A DNA stretch of 64,000 bases from Streptomyces cavernae (GTDB taxonomy: Bacteria; Actinomycetota; Actinomycetes; Streptomycetales; Streptomycetaceae). The translations under genes and the position numbers were made by a program. Positions 8,290 to 16,294 of this stretch are shown piece after piece. Position 1 is the stretch's first letter, and each line of letters opens with the position of its first letter. The notes beneath the pieces are model-generated. The model was given only the letters and a program-made list of their open reading frames with translations, made no database searches and had not been told where the DNA came from. The stretch spans positions 1 to 64,000 of the forward strand of contig NZ_RPDJ01000015.1 in NCBI RefSeq assembly GCF_004023625.1. The letters are read 5' to 3'.

Positions 8290-9324
8290 TCAGCAGATCC
8301 GCGGAAGCAGCTCACCCAGCGGCATGTCCACGATGCGCCGGGCGCCGACCAGGGTGTGCAGGGTCACTCGTCCCGGCTCCCCTTCCGGCAGCACCTCGCC
8401 GATCCGGACCGCGCTCGCGCCCTCCGGGACGGAGCGCAACGCGGCCAGCGCGTCGTCCGCCGCCGCGGCGGCGACGAAGGCCACCAGACAGCCCTCGTTG
8501 GCCACGACCAGCGGATCGAACCCCATGAGGTCGCACGCGGAGGCCACGGCCGTGGGGACCGGCACCGCGCTCTCGTCGATCTCGACGGCGACCGAGGAGT
8601 CGCGGGCGATCTCGTTGAGGGCGGCGGCGAGACCACCCCGGGTCGGGTCCCGCAGGACGTGCACATCCGCGCCGAGCGGGACCAACGCCGACACCAGCCG
8701 GTGCATCGGCCTGGTGTCCGAGGCGATGTCGCTCTCGAAGCCGAGCCCCTCGCGTGCGCTGAGCACGGTCATGCCGTGCAGCCCGACCGGCCCGGACAGC
8801 AGCACCGCGTCCCCGGGGCGGGCGAGCGCGGCCGACGGATGCAGCGAACCGTGCCGCTGCCCGATGCCGGTGGTGTTGATGAACAGCCGGTCGGCGGCGC
8901 CACGGCCCACGACCTTGGTGTCCCCGGTGACCACGGGCACCCCGGCGTCCTGGGCCGCCTTGCCCAACGAGGCGAGCACGGCCCGCAGTTCGGAGAGCGG
9001 CAGTCCCTCCTCGATGATCAGGGACACCGACAGCGCGAGCGGCCGGGCACCCCGCATGGCCAGGTCGTTGACCGTGCCGTGCACGGCCAGCGAGCCGATG
9101 TCACCGCCGGGGAAGAAGAGCGGACTGACCACGAAACTGTCGGTACTGACGACGAGTTCACGGTAGCCGGGCAGCAGCGCCGCGTCCTCCAGCGGGCCGG
9201 AGCCACCGTCGACGGCGGGCAGGACGAGCCGCTCGAGCAGCTCCGCGGTGAGCCGGCCACCGGCGCCGTGGCCGAGCAGCACGACCTCGTCCTCGTGGAC
9301 GGGCGTGGGGCATTCGAAGGTCAT
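8290..9324 (-). CDS. hypE: Hydrogenase maturation protein HypE
   Basis: A 344-residue member of the PurM-like ATP-binding family that dehydrates the carbamoyl group on its own C-terminal cysteine to give the thiocyanate used for the NiFe cyanide ligands. The protein ends in PRIC, the canonical carrier tail. The GHGAGGRLTAELL start and TRGGLAAALNEIARDSSVAVEIDE block fit the family. It overlaps hypD by 4 bp (ATGA) and is the last gene of the hydrogenase operon, facing the HAD gene across a 198-bp convergent gap that holds only GC-rich inverted repeats. Confidence 0.96.
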   Translation of the reverse strand: MTFECPTPVHEDEVVLLGHGAGGRLTAELLERLVLPAVDGGSGPLEDAALLPGYRELVVSTDSFVVSPLFFPGGDIGSLAVHGTVNDLAMRGARPLALSVSLIIEEGLPLSELRAVLASLGKAAQDAGVPVVTGDTKVVGRGAADRLFINTTGIGQRHGSLHPSAALARPGDAVLLSGPVGLHGMTVLSAREGLGFESDIASDTRPMHRLVSALVPLGADVHVLRDPTRGGLAAALNEIARDSSVAVEIDESAVPVPTAVASACDLMGFDPLVVANEGCLVAFVAAAAADDALAALRSVPEGASAVRIGEVLPEGEPGRVTLHTLVGARRIVDMPLGELLPRIC

Positions 9325-10460
9325 GCCGTCCTCCTGCTCTCACTGGTGGTGCTGCGCTCCGTGCTGCCGGTCCTCCTGGTGCGCCCCGCCGAGTAGAAGG
9401 CGGCGCAGGTGCCCTCGGACGACACCATGGGCGCGCCGAGGGGATGGCGAGGGGTGCAGCGTGTGCCGTAGGCGGTGCAGTCGGTGGGCAGCCGGGCCCC
9501 GGTGAGGACGGCACCGGCTATGCACTCCGGGTCCTCCGCCGGCCGCAGCCCCGCCACGTCGAAGCGGTGCGCGGCATCGAACTTCCGGTAGCCTTCGGCG
9601 AGTTCGAGTCCGCTGGCGGGCAGCGCCCCGATACCGCGCCAGGCGCGGTCGGTGACGCGGAAGACCTCGCGCACCGCGTCCTGCGCTTCGGTGTTCCCGG
9701 AACGGCGCACGGCCCGCGCGTACTGGTTCTCCACCTCGTACCGGCCCGACTCCAGCTGCCGTACGGCCATCAGGATGCCCTCCAGCAGGTCGAGCGGTTC
9801 GAAGCCCGTCACCACGATCGGCACCCGGTGGCGGGCGGCGATCGGCTCGTACTCGCGCCAGCCCATCACCGCGCACACATGCCCGGCCGCCAGGAACGCC
9901 TGCACCTCGCAGTCGGGGTCGTCGAGCAACGCCGTCATGGCGGGCGGCACGAGGACATGGCTGACGATCAGGGAGAAGTTCGCCAGACCCAGGCGGGCGG
10001 CGTGCAGGACGGCCGTCGCGTTGGCGGGGGCGGTGGTCTCGAACCCCACGGCCAGGAAGACCACTTCCCGGTCCGGATGGTCGGCCGCGATGCGTACGGC
10101 GTCCATGGGGGCGTAGACGACCCGGACGTCCGCGCCCCGCGCCCGCAGTGACAGCAGGTCCGTGTCACTGCCCGGCACCCGCAGCATGTCGCCGAAGCTG
10201 GTGAGGATCACGCCCGGGCGGGACGCGATGACCATGGCCCGGTCCAGGGTCTCCAACGGGGTCACACAGACCGGACAGCCCGGCCCGTGGATCATCCGCA
10301 TGCCGGCGGGCAGCAGTTCGTCGATGCCCTGGCGGACGAGGGTGTGTGTCTGACCGCCGCACACCTCCATGATCCGCCAGGGGCGCGTGACGGTGTCCCG
10401 CAGTTCGTCCAGCAGGCGCCGGGCGAGCACCGGGTCGCGATACTCGTCGAGGTACTTCAT
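9321..10460 (-). CDS. hypD: Hydrogenase maturation protein HypD
   Basis: A 379-residue iron-sulfur scaffold on which the Fe(CN)2CO unit is assembled with HypC and HypE. Diagnostic motifs are MEVCGGQTHTL, HGPGCPVCVTP, FAVGFETTAPANA (seen here as LAVGFETTAPANA) and GHVCAVMG, with C-terminal cysteines in ECIAGAVLTG and CTAYGTRCTPRHP that ligate the [4Fe-4S] cluster. The ATG at 10460 is chosen because MKYLDEYRDP is the usual N-terminus and a GGGA site lies upstream. A 40-bp gap separates it from the CBS-BON gene, and it is translationally coupled to hypE. Confidence 0.95.
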   Translation of the reverse strand: MKYLDEYRDPVLARRLLDELRDTVTRPWRIMEVCGGQTHTLVRQGIDELLPAGMRMIHGPGCPVCVTPLETLDRAMVIASRPGVILTSFGDMLRVPGSDTDLLSLRARGADVRVVYAPMDAVRIAADHPDREVVFLAVGFETTAPANATAVLHAARLGLANFSLIVSHVLVPPAMTALLDDPDCEVQAFLAAGHVCAVMGWREYEPIAARHRVPIVVTGFEPLDLLEGILMAVRQLESGRYEVENQYARAVRRSGNTEAQDAVREVFRVTDRAWRGIGALPASGLELAEGYRKFDAAHRFDVAGLRPAEDPECIAGAVLTGARLPTDCTAYGTRCTPRHPLGAPMVSSEGTCAAFYSAGRTRRTGSTERSTTSESRRTA

Positions 10461-10500
10461 CGTCCCGTTCCCATCCACGTCAGGGGCCGGAGCGGATCCG

Positions 10501-11127
10501 TCATCGGTGCGAGAGGTCGAGGCGGATGTCGACGACCCCTTCGACGGCCCGTACCGCACGGGCCACGACGGGGACCAGGGTCCGCTCGGCCATGGTGCCG
10601 CCCAGCGTGACCACGCCCTCCGACACGCTGACCGTGAGCGGCCGGTCCGTCGGGAGGCGGCCGAGGACGGAGTCCCGGATCTCCTCGGCGATCTCCGCGT
10701 CGGGACGCAGGAACACCTTGAGCAGATCACCGCGGCTGACCACGCCCTGCAGCATCCCGACCGCGTCGACGACGGGCAGCCGCTTGACCCGCCGGCGGGC
10801 CATGATGCGGGCGGCCTCCGCGAGTGAGGCGTCCGCGTGGACGGTGACCGCCGGCGCGCTCATCAGCTCGCCCGCGGTCAGCGCACCCGCCTTGATCCGC
10901 TCCTCGATCGCCCCCTCGTCGTCGGCCGCGCCCCGGAACTCCTCCTTGGGCAGCAGATCGGCCTCCGAGACCACGCCGATGACGCGCCCCTCGCCCTCAA
11001 GCACCGGCAGGGCACTGACCTTCCACTGGTCGAACAGCTCGACGATCTCCTTGAAGGGGGCGTCACGTCCGACCGCGACGACGGTGTGCGTCATCACTTC
11101 GCTCACGGTGTACGGAGATTCAGGCAT
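10501..11127 (-). CDS. CBS-domain pair plus BON domain protein
   Basis: A 208-residue protein with two CBS domains (about residues 7-65 and 84-140) and a C-terminal BON domain (about 145-208; LTVSVSEGVVTLGGTMAERTLVPVVARAVRAVEGV). CBS pairs commonly sense adenine nucleotides and BON domains bind membranes or phospholipid. Such CBS-BON proteins accompany stress and dormancy genes in actinobacteria. Its start overlaps the hydrogenase large-subunit stop by 8 bp, so it is translated with the hydrogenase. I infer an energy-state sensor. A direct role in hydrogenase control is not shown. Confidence 0.88.
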   Translation of the reverse strand: MPESPYTVSEVMTHTVVAVGRDAPFKEIVELFDQWKVSALPVLEGEGRVIGVVSEADLLPKEEFRGAADDEGAIEERIKAGALTAGELMSAPAVTVHADASLAEAARIMARRRVKRLPVVDAVGMLQGVVSRGDLLKVFLRPDAEIAEEIRDSVLGRLPTDRPLTVSVSEGVVTLGGTMAERTLVPVVARAVRAVEGVVDIRLDLSHR

Positions 11128-12469
11128 CGGAGCCTCCCGAGGTGCGGACGACCGTCAGGTCGAGGAAATGGGTGGAGCAGGAGATGCACGGGTCGTGGTT
11201 GCGGATCGCCCGCTCGCACAGGGTGGTCAGTTCCGCGTCGTCGGCGTCGTGTTCGGCGATGGCGTGCTGGGCGAAACGGCGCAGGTCGTCCTCGATGGCG
11301 CCCTGGTTCTGCGCGGTGGGCGGCACGAGCAGCGCGTCGGTCACGGTGCCGCTCTCATCGAGTTCGTAACGGTGGTAGAGCAGTCCGCGCGGAGCCTCGG
11401 TGGCGCCGTGGCCGATACCGGCGGCCGGCGGCACCTCGGTGTGCGGGCGGCCGGGCGGCTCGTACGCGTCGATGATCCGCAGTGCCTCGTCGACGGCGTA
11501 CACGATCTCGACCGCCCGTACCAGGATGGACCGATACGGATTGCGGCACACCGCACCCTCGCGCGGGTCACCGAGCCCCGCCTCCACGGCCGCCTCCCGT
11601 GCCACCGGCGACAGCTGTCGCCCACTGATCGCGAACCGGGCCAGGGAGCCGGTGAGATGGCGGTGTCCGTCGAGACGTGAGTGCAGTGCGGTGGAGTGGG
11701 CGAGGTGCGTCTCCTGGACGCGGTGCGTGAAGTGCCGCACCGGGAAGGAGCCGAAGGTGCCGTCGGAGCGCAGAACGGAAGGGGTTCCGCTCTCGATGGC
11801 GTACGTGTGCGGAGCGGCCAGAGCGAGCAGGTCGGCGTCCACCCGGGCGTCCGGGAAGTCGAATCCGGACACCCAGCGCACGGTGTCCCAGGCGTCCTCG
11901 CTCGCCCGCCTCAACTCCTCTTGCAGCGGGCGGAGCTCGGAACGCGCCGGAACCCTGTGAAAACCGCCCACCCGCACGTTGACCGGATGCACGGCCCGTC
12001 CGCCGAGGAGTTCCAGCAGGGAGTTGCCGGCCTTCTTCAGCCTGAGTCCCCGCTCCACCTCGGCCCGGTGTGTGCGGGCCAGCTCGATCGCGCTCGCCCG
12101 GCCCAGGAAGTCCGGCGCGTGCAGCAGGTAGACATGCAGGGCCTGGCTCTCGATCCATTCGCCGCAGTACAACAGCCTGCGCAGCGACTTGATCGCCGGA
12201 TCGACCGTCACCCCGCAGGCGTCCTCGATCGCCGCGCAGGCACTCATCTGGTAGGCCACCGGGCAGATCCCGCACACCCGGGCGGTGATGTCCGGCGGCT
12301 CGGTGTACGAACGGCCGCGCAGGAACGCCTCGAAGAAGCGGGGCGGTTCGTAGATGGCGAGCCGCGCCTCGGTGACCGTGCCGTCGTGGACGCGCAGACG
12401 CAGCGAGCCCTCGCCCTCGACCCGGGAGAGCGAACCGACGTGCAGGACACGGGATCCACGGTGCGTCAC
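11120..12469 (-). CDS. hydA: [NiFe] hydrogenase large (alpha) subunit, group 3b-like
   Basis: A 449-residue catalytic subunit. The two proximal nickel ligands are Cys66 and Cys69 in RVCGIC, and the distal pair are Cys428 and Cys431 in DPCISC near the C-terminus. The chain continues past His434 by 15 residues, the peptide normally removed by the maturation protease (gene at 18936-19442). The order beta, gamma, small, large plus an NAD(P)H-binding gamma subunit points to the bidirectional NADP-linked cytoplasmic group 3b (sulfhydrogenase) enzymes. Its start overlaps the small-subunit stop by 4 bp. Confidence 0.94.
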   Translation of the reverse strand: MTHRGSRVLHVGSLSRVEGEGSLRLRVHDGTVTEARLAIYEPPRFFEAFLRGRSYTEPPDITARVCGICPVAYQMSACAAIEDACGVTVDPAIKSLRRLLYCGEWIESQALHVYLLHAPDFLGRASAIELARTHRAEVERGLRLKKAGNSLLELLGGRAVHPVNVRVGGFHRVPARSELRPLQEELRRASEDAWDTVRWVSGFDFPDARVDADLLALAAPHTYAIESGTPSVLRSDGTFGSFPVRHFTHRVQETHLAHSTALHSRLDGHRHLTGSLARFAISGRQLSPVAREAAVEAGLGDPREGAVCRNPYRSILVRAVEIVYAVDEALRIIDAYEPPGRPHTEVPPAAGIGHGATEAPRGLLYHRYELDESGTVTDALLVPPTAQNQGAIEDDLRRFAQHAIAEHDADDAELTTLCERAIRNHDPCISCSTHFLDLTVVRTSGGSDA

Positions 12470-13269
12470 TTGGCCACCCCCTCTTCCGACGGGCGGGACT
12501 CCCTGCCGGCGGCGTCGAAAGCCGGTGCGTTGAAGGTGTGCAGAAAGCGGACCGTGGCCTCCTCGTCCATGCCGTCACGGCGCAGCAGCGGGATCAACGC
12601 GGGCAGGTTCACCGAACCGGACGGGCCGAAACAGCCGTAGCAGCCGCGCCCGTACGCCGGGCACAGGGCGCCGCATCCGGCGTGCGTCACCGGGCCGAGG
12701 CACGGGGTGCCGTGGGCGACGGTGACGCAGACCGTGCCGCGCCGCTTGCACTCGAAGCACACACTGTGGTCCGGCACGTCGGGCTTGCGTCCGGCGAGGA
12801 ACGCTGTGATCACCTCGAGCAGCTGACGGCGGTCTATCGGGCAGCCGCGCAGTTCGAAGTCGACGTCCACGTGCGCCGACACGGGCGTGGAGGTGGCGAG
12901 TGTGTCGATGTACTCGGGGCGGGCGTAGACCGTGCGCCGGTACTCGTCGACGTCCGCGTAGTTGCGCAGGGCCTGGATGCCGCCGGCGGTCGCGCAGGCG
13001 CCGATCGTCACCAGATGGCGCGCGGCGGCCCGGATCGCGTGGACACGCTCGGCGTCCTGCGGGGTGGTCACGGATCCCTCGACGAGCGCCAGGTCGTAGG
13101 GTCCCGGCGCCACCGCGCTGGAGGCCTCCAGGAAGTGGGCGATCTCCACCCGGCCCGCCAGCGCGAGGAGTTCGTCCTCGCAGTCCAGCAGGGTCAGCTG
13201 ACAGCCGTCGCAGGAGGCCAGCTTGAACACGGCGAGTGTGGGTGTCCTCGTTCCGCTGGTCGCGTCCAT
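12466..13269 (-). CDS. hydD: [NiFe] hydrogenase small (delta) subunit
   Basis: A 267-residue electron-transfer subunit. The proximal cluster motif is CDGCQ at Cys20 and Cys23, with GACATAGG and RGCPIDRRQLLE further on. A cysteine-rich C-terminal half (CFECKRRGTVC, TPCLGPVTHAGCGALCPAYGRGCYGCFG) binds additional [4Fe-4S] clusters. There is no twin-arginine signal, so the enzyme is cytoplasmic. It abuts the gamma-subunit stop and overlaps the large subunit by 4 bp. Family and motifs are unambiguous; the symbol follows the sulfhydrogenase naming and is provisional. Confidence 0.94.
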   Translation of the reverse strand: MDATSGTRTPTLAVFKLASCDGCQLTLLDCEDELLALAGRVEIAHFLEASSAVAPGPYDLALVEGSVTTPQDAERVHAIRAAARHLVTIGACATAGGIQALRNYADVDEYRRTVYARPEYIDTLATSTPVSAHVDVDFELRGCPIDRRQLLEVITAFLAGRKPDVPDHSVCFECKRRGTVCVTVAHGTPCLGPVTHAGCGALCPAYGRGCYGCFGPSGSVNLPALIPLLRRDGMDEEATVRFLHTFNAPAFDAAGRESRPSEEGVAK

Positions 13270-13270
13270 C

Positions 13271-14077
13271 TCACAACTCCCTCACCGACAGCAGGGATTC
13301 GACCTGGTCCCAGCCCACCACCGGACCGTCGCGGCACAGCAGCAGCGGCCCGAGCTGGCAGTGCCCGCAGTGCCCGGTCGCGCAGCGCATGTTGCGTTCC
13401 AGCGAGACCCGGATCCGCGCCCGGGGCACACCCCGGTGGTGGAGTTCCCGGGCGGTGGCGCGGATCATCGGCTCCGGTCCGCACACGAACGCCCAGGTGC
13501 CCGCCGGGTCGAATCGGGCCCGGCCCAGCAGCTGGGTGACGACACCGACGTCTCCGTGCCAGTGGACGTCGGGCCGGTCGACGGTCACTCCCGTGTACGC
13601 GGACCGCCAGAACTCCCACTCCTTCCGGCCGATCAGGTCGTCGGGGGTACGCGCACCGATGAGCACGTTCACCCTGCCGTACGACTCCGGCTCCGCCAGC
13701 GCACGCAGGACGAGGGGTCGCAACGGCGCCAGACCGATGCCACCCGCCACCACGAGGACGTCCCGGCCGTACGCCCGCTCGAGCTCCCAGCCGGTGCCGT
13801 ACGGTCCGCGCAGACCGATCACATCGCCGACGCGCGCCGCGCACAGCCCCTCGGACACGGCCCCCACCGCGCGGACGGTGTGCGCGAGACCGCCCGTGGC
13901 CTGGATGGAACTCATCGAGACGGGGATCTCGCCGCGACCGAAGCAGTGCACCATCGCGAACTGGCCCGGTACGAAGTCGCGAAGCGCCTCGCAGACCGGT
14001 TCGAGCCGCAGTGTCACCGTGTCCGAAGTCTCCGGACTGCGGGAGACCACGCGGTGTGGCACCGGTACGGCGGTCAT
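13271..14077 (-). CDS. hydG: Hydrogenase gamma subunit, FAD/NAD(P)-binding reductase
   Basis: A 268-residue ferredoxin-reductase-like subunit related to the electron-transfer subunit of dihydroorotate dehydrogenase. The FAD-binding barrel is at residues 1-100 (RGEIPVSMSS) and the NAD(P) domain begins with VVAGGIGLAPLRPLVLRAL and ends CGPEPMIRAT. The C-terminal [2Fe-2S] ligands follow C-x4-C-x2-C-x7-C (CATGHCGHCQLGPLLLC). It links hydrogen oxidation to NAD(P)+ reduction or the reverse. It overlaps the cyclic-nucleotide-binding gene by 4 bp. Confidence 0.93.
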   Translation of the reverse strand: MTAVPVPHRVVSRSPETSDTVTLRLEPVCEALRDFVPGQFAMVHCFGRGEIPVSMSSIQATGGLAHTVRAVGAVSEGLCAARVGDVIGLRGPYGTGWELERAYGRDVLVVAGGIGLAPLRPLVLRALAEPESYGRVNVLIGARTPDDLIGRKEWEFWRSAYTGVTVDRPDVHWHGDVGVVTQLLGRARFDPAGTWAFVCGPEPMIRATARELHHRGVPRARIRVSLERNMRCATGHCGHCQLGPLLLCRDGPVVGWDQVESLLSVREL

Positions 14078-14556
14078 GACCGGCCACTCCTGTCGCTCTT
14101 GTCGTTCCGGTCGTAGGTTCCGTACAGGTCGACGAGCCGGGCGCGGGAGGCGTTGAGCCGGTGGGCCAGCACCCGGCCGACCCAGTGGCCCACCGCCCGG
14201 CCGAAGTCCGGCTCGTGCTCGCACATCAGCCGGACGGCGACCGCGTCGAACTCGTAGGCCTGCACCGGGGTCATGGTCCGGGCGCTCAGCTGCCAGACGA
14301 ACGGCTCGAAGAGCCAGGACCAGCCGACGAGATCGCCGACGCCGAGCGTCTCGACCACGGGCGGACGAAACCCCGGGACATACATCTCCAGGGCGACCGT
14401 TCCGTTCCGGACGATCCAGAAGCGGTCCGCTCGTCCGCCCTCCTCGAAGATCCTCGCGTCCTGCGGGAAGCGGATCTCCCGGGCGATGCGCACCAGGCGC
14501 TCCCGGTGCTCGGCGGGCAGGGCGTGGTTCATGCGCAGGGTGATCGAGGGGTTCAT
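14074..14556 (-). CDS. Cyclic nucleotide-binding (CNB) domain protein in hydrogenase operon
   Basis: A 160-residue protein that is almost entirely one CNB beta-roll: RIFEEGGRADRFWIVRNGTVALEM, then VETLGVGDLVGWSWLF at the phosphate-binding cassette and SARTMTPVQAYEFDAVAV. It has no helix-turn-helix, so it is not a Crp-type regulator. It is inserted between the beta and gamma hydrogenase genes with ATGA overlaps on both sides, so expression is obligatorily coupled. The position suggests an allosteric subunit or assembly partner. Whether it binds cAMP cannot be told, since the usual Arg-rich cassette is altered. Confidence 0.85.
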   Translation of the reverse strand: MNPSITLRMNHALPAEHRERLVRIAREIRFPQDARIFEEGGRADRFWIVRNGTVALEMYVPGFRPPVVETLGVGDLVGWSWLFEPFVWQLSARTMTPVQAYEFDAVAVRLMCEHEPDFGRAVGHWVGRVLAHRLNASRARLVDLYGTYDRNDKSDRSGRS

Positions 14557-15752
14557 CGCTCCGTCTCCGTCCATCGCTCCGTCCCGTGTGCGGCGGCCGC
14601 CGTCTCATGACCGACGGACGTCGCCTCGTGTTCGGCGTGCAGCGCGGCGACCTCCTCCGTGATGTCGATCCCGGCCGGGCACCATGTGATGCACCGTCCG
14701 CAGCCGACGCATCCGGAACCGCCGAACTGGTCGTACCAGGTGGAGAGCTTGTGGGTGAGCCACTGCCGGTAGCGGCTCCGCCCCGAGGAACGCACCGGGC
14801 CCTCGTGGAGATGGGAGAAGTCCAGATCGAAGCAGGAGTCCCAGCGCTGCCACCGCTCGCTGTGGTCACCGGTGAGGTCGGTGACCTCCTCCGTGGTGGT
14901 GCAGAAGCAGGTGGGGCAGACCATGGTGCAGTTGCCGCAGGTCAGACAGCGCTCGGCCACGTCGTCCCAGCGGTCGGCGTCGAGGCTCTCGCCGAGCAGC
15001 GCGCGCAGGTCGACCGGGGGAAGCGAGCGGCCCATACGGTCGCGGGCCGCGTCCACCGAGGTCCGTGCGGTCACCTCGGTGGCCAGGTCGGCCGAACGGT
15101 GCGGGATGCGGTCCAGCAGTCGGCGGCCCGCCTCGCTGCCCGCACGGGCGAAGAAGCGGTGGCCGTCCTCGTCGACCACCTCGGTCAGGGCGAGGTCGTA
15201 GCCGGTGTCCGCCGCCGGGCCGCCGCCCGCCGAGACGCAGAAGCAGGTCGCACCCGGTGCGGTGCACTCGGCGGCGATCAGCAGCGCGCCCCTGCGGCGC
15301 CTGCCGTAGCCGGTGTCCGCGTGGCGACCGCCGGTCAGGACGCGGTCCTGGACGGCGATGGCGCGCAGGTCGCAGGGGCGCACGCCGAGGAACGCGTACG
15401 ACGGTGTCGCCGCCTCTTCCTCCGTGAAGGTCACCTCGCCGTCCGGTGCGCGGTCGGCGCTCCACAGACGTTCGCGCTGGGGGTGCAGACAGTTCTTCCA
15501 GGACTGCGGGCCCGCGCTGTGCGCGAAGGCGGCGCCGTCCTCGCAGGGAACCAGACGGTACCGGCCGGCGTCGAGCTCGACGCCCCAGCCGTAGGGGAGC
15601 TCTGCCGCGGAGGACAGCTCCGCCAGGACGATAGCGCCGTCGCGGACGGTGGGGCCGATGACGGTCCTGCCGTCGGACCTCAGGACCGTGACAAGCGCAT
15701 CGAGCCCGTCGCGGTCCAGTACCGCCGTAACCTCGGCGTCGGTGACGGTCAT
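14553..15752 (-). CDS. hydB: Hydrogenase beta subunit, 4Fe-4S ferredoxin-type
   Basis: A 399-residue iron-sulfur subunit of the sulfhydrogenase type. The N-terminal domain carries FLGVRPCDLRAIAVQDRVL, shared with HydB/AsrA proteins. The C-terminal third has two [4Fe-4S] motifs, CLTCGNCTMVCPTC and CVGCGRCITWCPAGI. The ATG at 15752 is preceded by CCAGGAGG and is the first gene of the structural operon (beta, CNB, gamma, small, large, CBS-BON, hypD, hypE). It would pass electrons between the small subunit and the flavin subunit. Confidence 0.93.
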   Translation of the reverse strand: MTVTDAEVTAVLDRDGLDALVTVLRSDGRTVIGPTVRDGAIVLAELSSAAELPYGWGVELDAGRYRLVPCEDGAAFAHSAGPQSWKNCLHPQRERLWSADRAPDGEVTFTEEEAATPSYAFLGVRPCDLRAIAVQDRVLTGGRHADTGYGRRRRGALLIAAECTAPGATCFCVSAGGGPAADTGYDLALTEVVDEDGHRFFARAGSEAGRRLLDRIPHRSADLATEVTARTSVDAARDRMGRSLPPVDLRALLGESLDADRWDDVAERCLTCGNCTMVCPTCFCTTTEEVTDLTGDHSERWQRWDSCFDLDFSHLHEGPVRSSGRSRYRQWLTHKLSTWYDQFGGSGCVGCGRCITWCPAGIDITEEVAALHAEHEATSVGHETAAAAHGTERWTETER

Positions 15753-15825
15753 CGCGATCCTCCTGGTCGGAGCAGCAGCGTTTGCGTCCACCTCCAGCGT
15801 CGGCCTGTCGGGTGGCCGGTGGCAT

Positions 15826-15854
15826 GGGCCATACGGGCCCTTCGACGGGCCGGT
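15826..15854. promoter_or_regulatory. Imperfect GGGCC palindromes upstream of hydrogenase structural operon
   Basis: GGGCCATACGGGCCC (15826-15840) and the overlapping GGGCCCTTCGACGGGCC (15836-15852) lie about 80-100 bp upstream of the beta-subunit start. They resemble the GGGCCG-NN-CGGCCC series but are imperfect. Probable operator for the hydrogenase operon; inference from placement. The remaining 278-bp gap up to hypC shows only GC-rich hairpins. Confidence 0.4.
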
Positions 15855-16030
15855 CGGGCAACGGCAAGGGGCAGTTGGTCCCGGGCGGGGTTTCGCCCTG
15901 CCGCCCGCGTCCCCACGGGACAGAGCCCCCGCGGCCCGCAGGCTCGGAGCACGGGACCGGGCCCCGGTGACGGGCCGGTGACGGGTGGAGACAACACCGC
16001 ACAGCCACCCGCACCACCCGCATCCCGACC

Positions 16031-16288
16031 TCAGGGCAGCCTCTCGCCCAGCTCCCCCTCCACGGCGCTCCCCATGGCTCGCAAAACCTCCAGCGTCCGC
16101 AAGGCCTCCTTCTCGTCCACCTCCGTGATCGCGAACCCCACATGCACGATCACGAACGTCCCCACCTCAGCCCTCGGCGTACAGCTGAGGCAGACCTCCC
16201 GCCGCACTCCACCGAAGTCGACCGTCCCCATCCGCAGCCCCGCGTCCTCATGGACCTCCAGCACCCGCCCCGGAATCCCCAGACACAT
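16031..16288 (-). CDS. hypC: Hydrogenase maturation chaperone HypC
   Basis: An 85-residue HypC/HupF chaperone. It begins MCLGIPGRV, where Cys2 (exposed after Met removal) coordinates the Fe(CN)2CO unit and delivers it to the large subunit with HypD. The length is normal. The ATG at 16288 is preceded by GAGAGGTGAG. It follows hypF by 6 bp and ends the protease-hypF-hypC unit. Confidence 0.95.
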   Translation of the reverse strand: MCLGIPGRVLEVHEDAGLRMGTVDFGGVRREVCLSCTPRAEVGTFVIVHVGFAITEVDEKEALRTLEVLRAMGSAVEGELGERLP

Positions 16289-16294
16289 CCCGTC

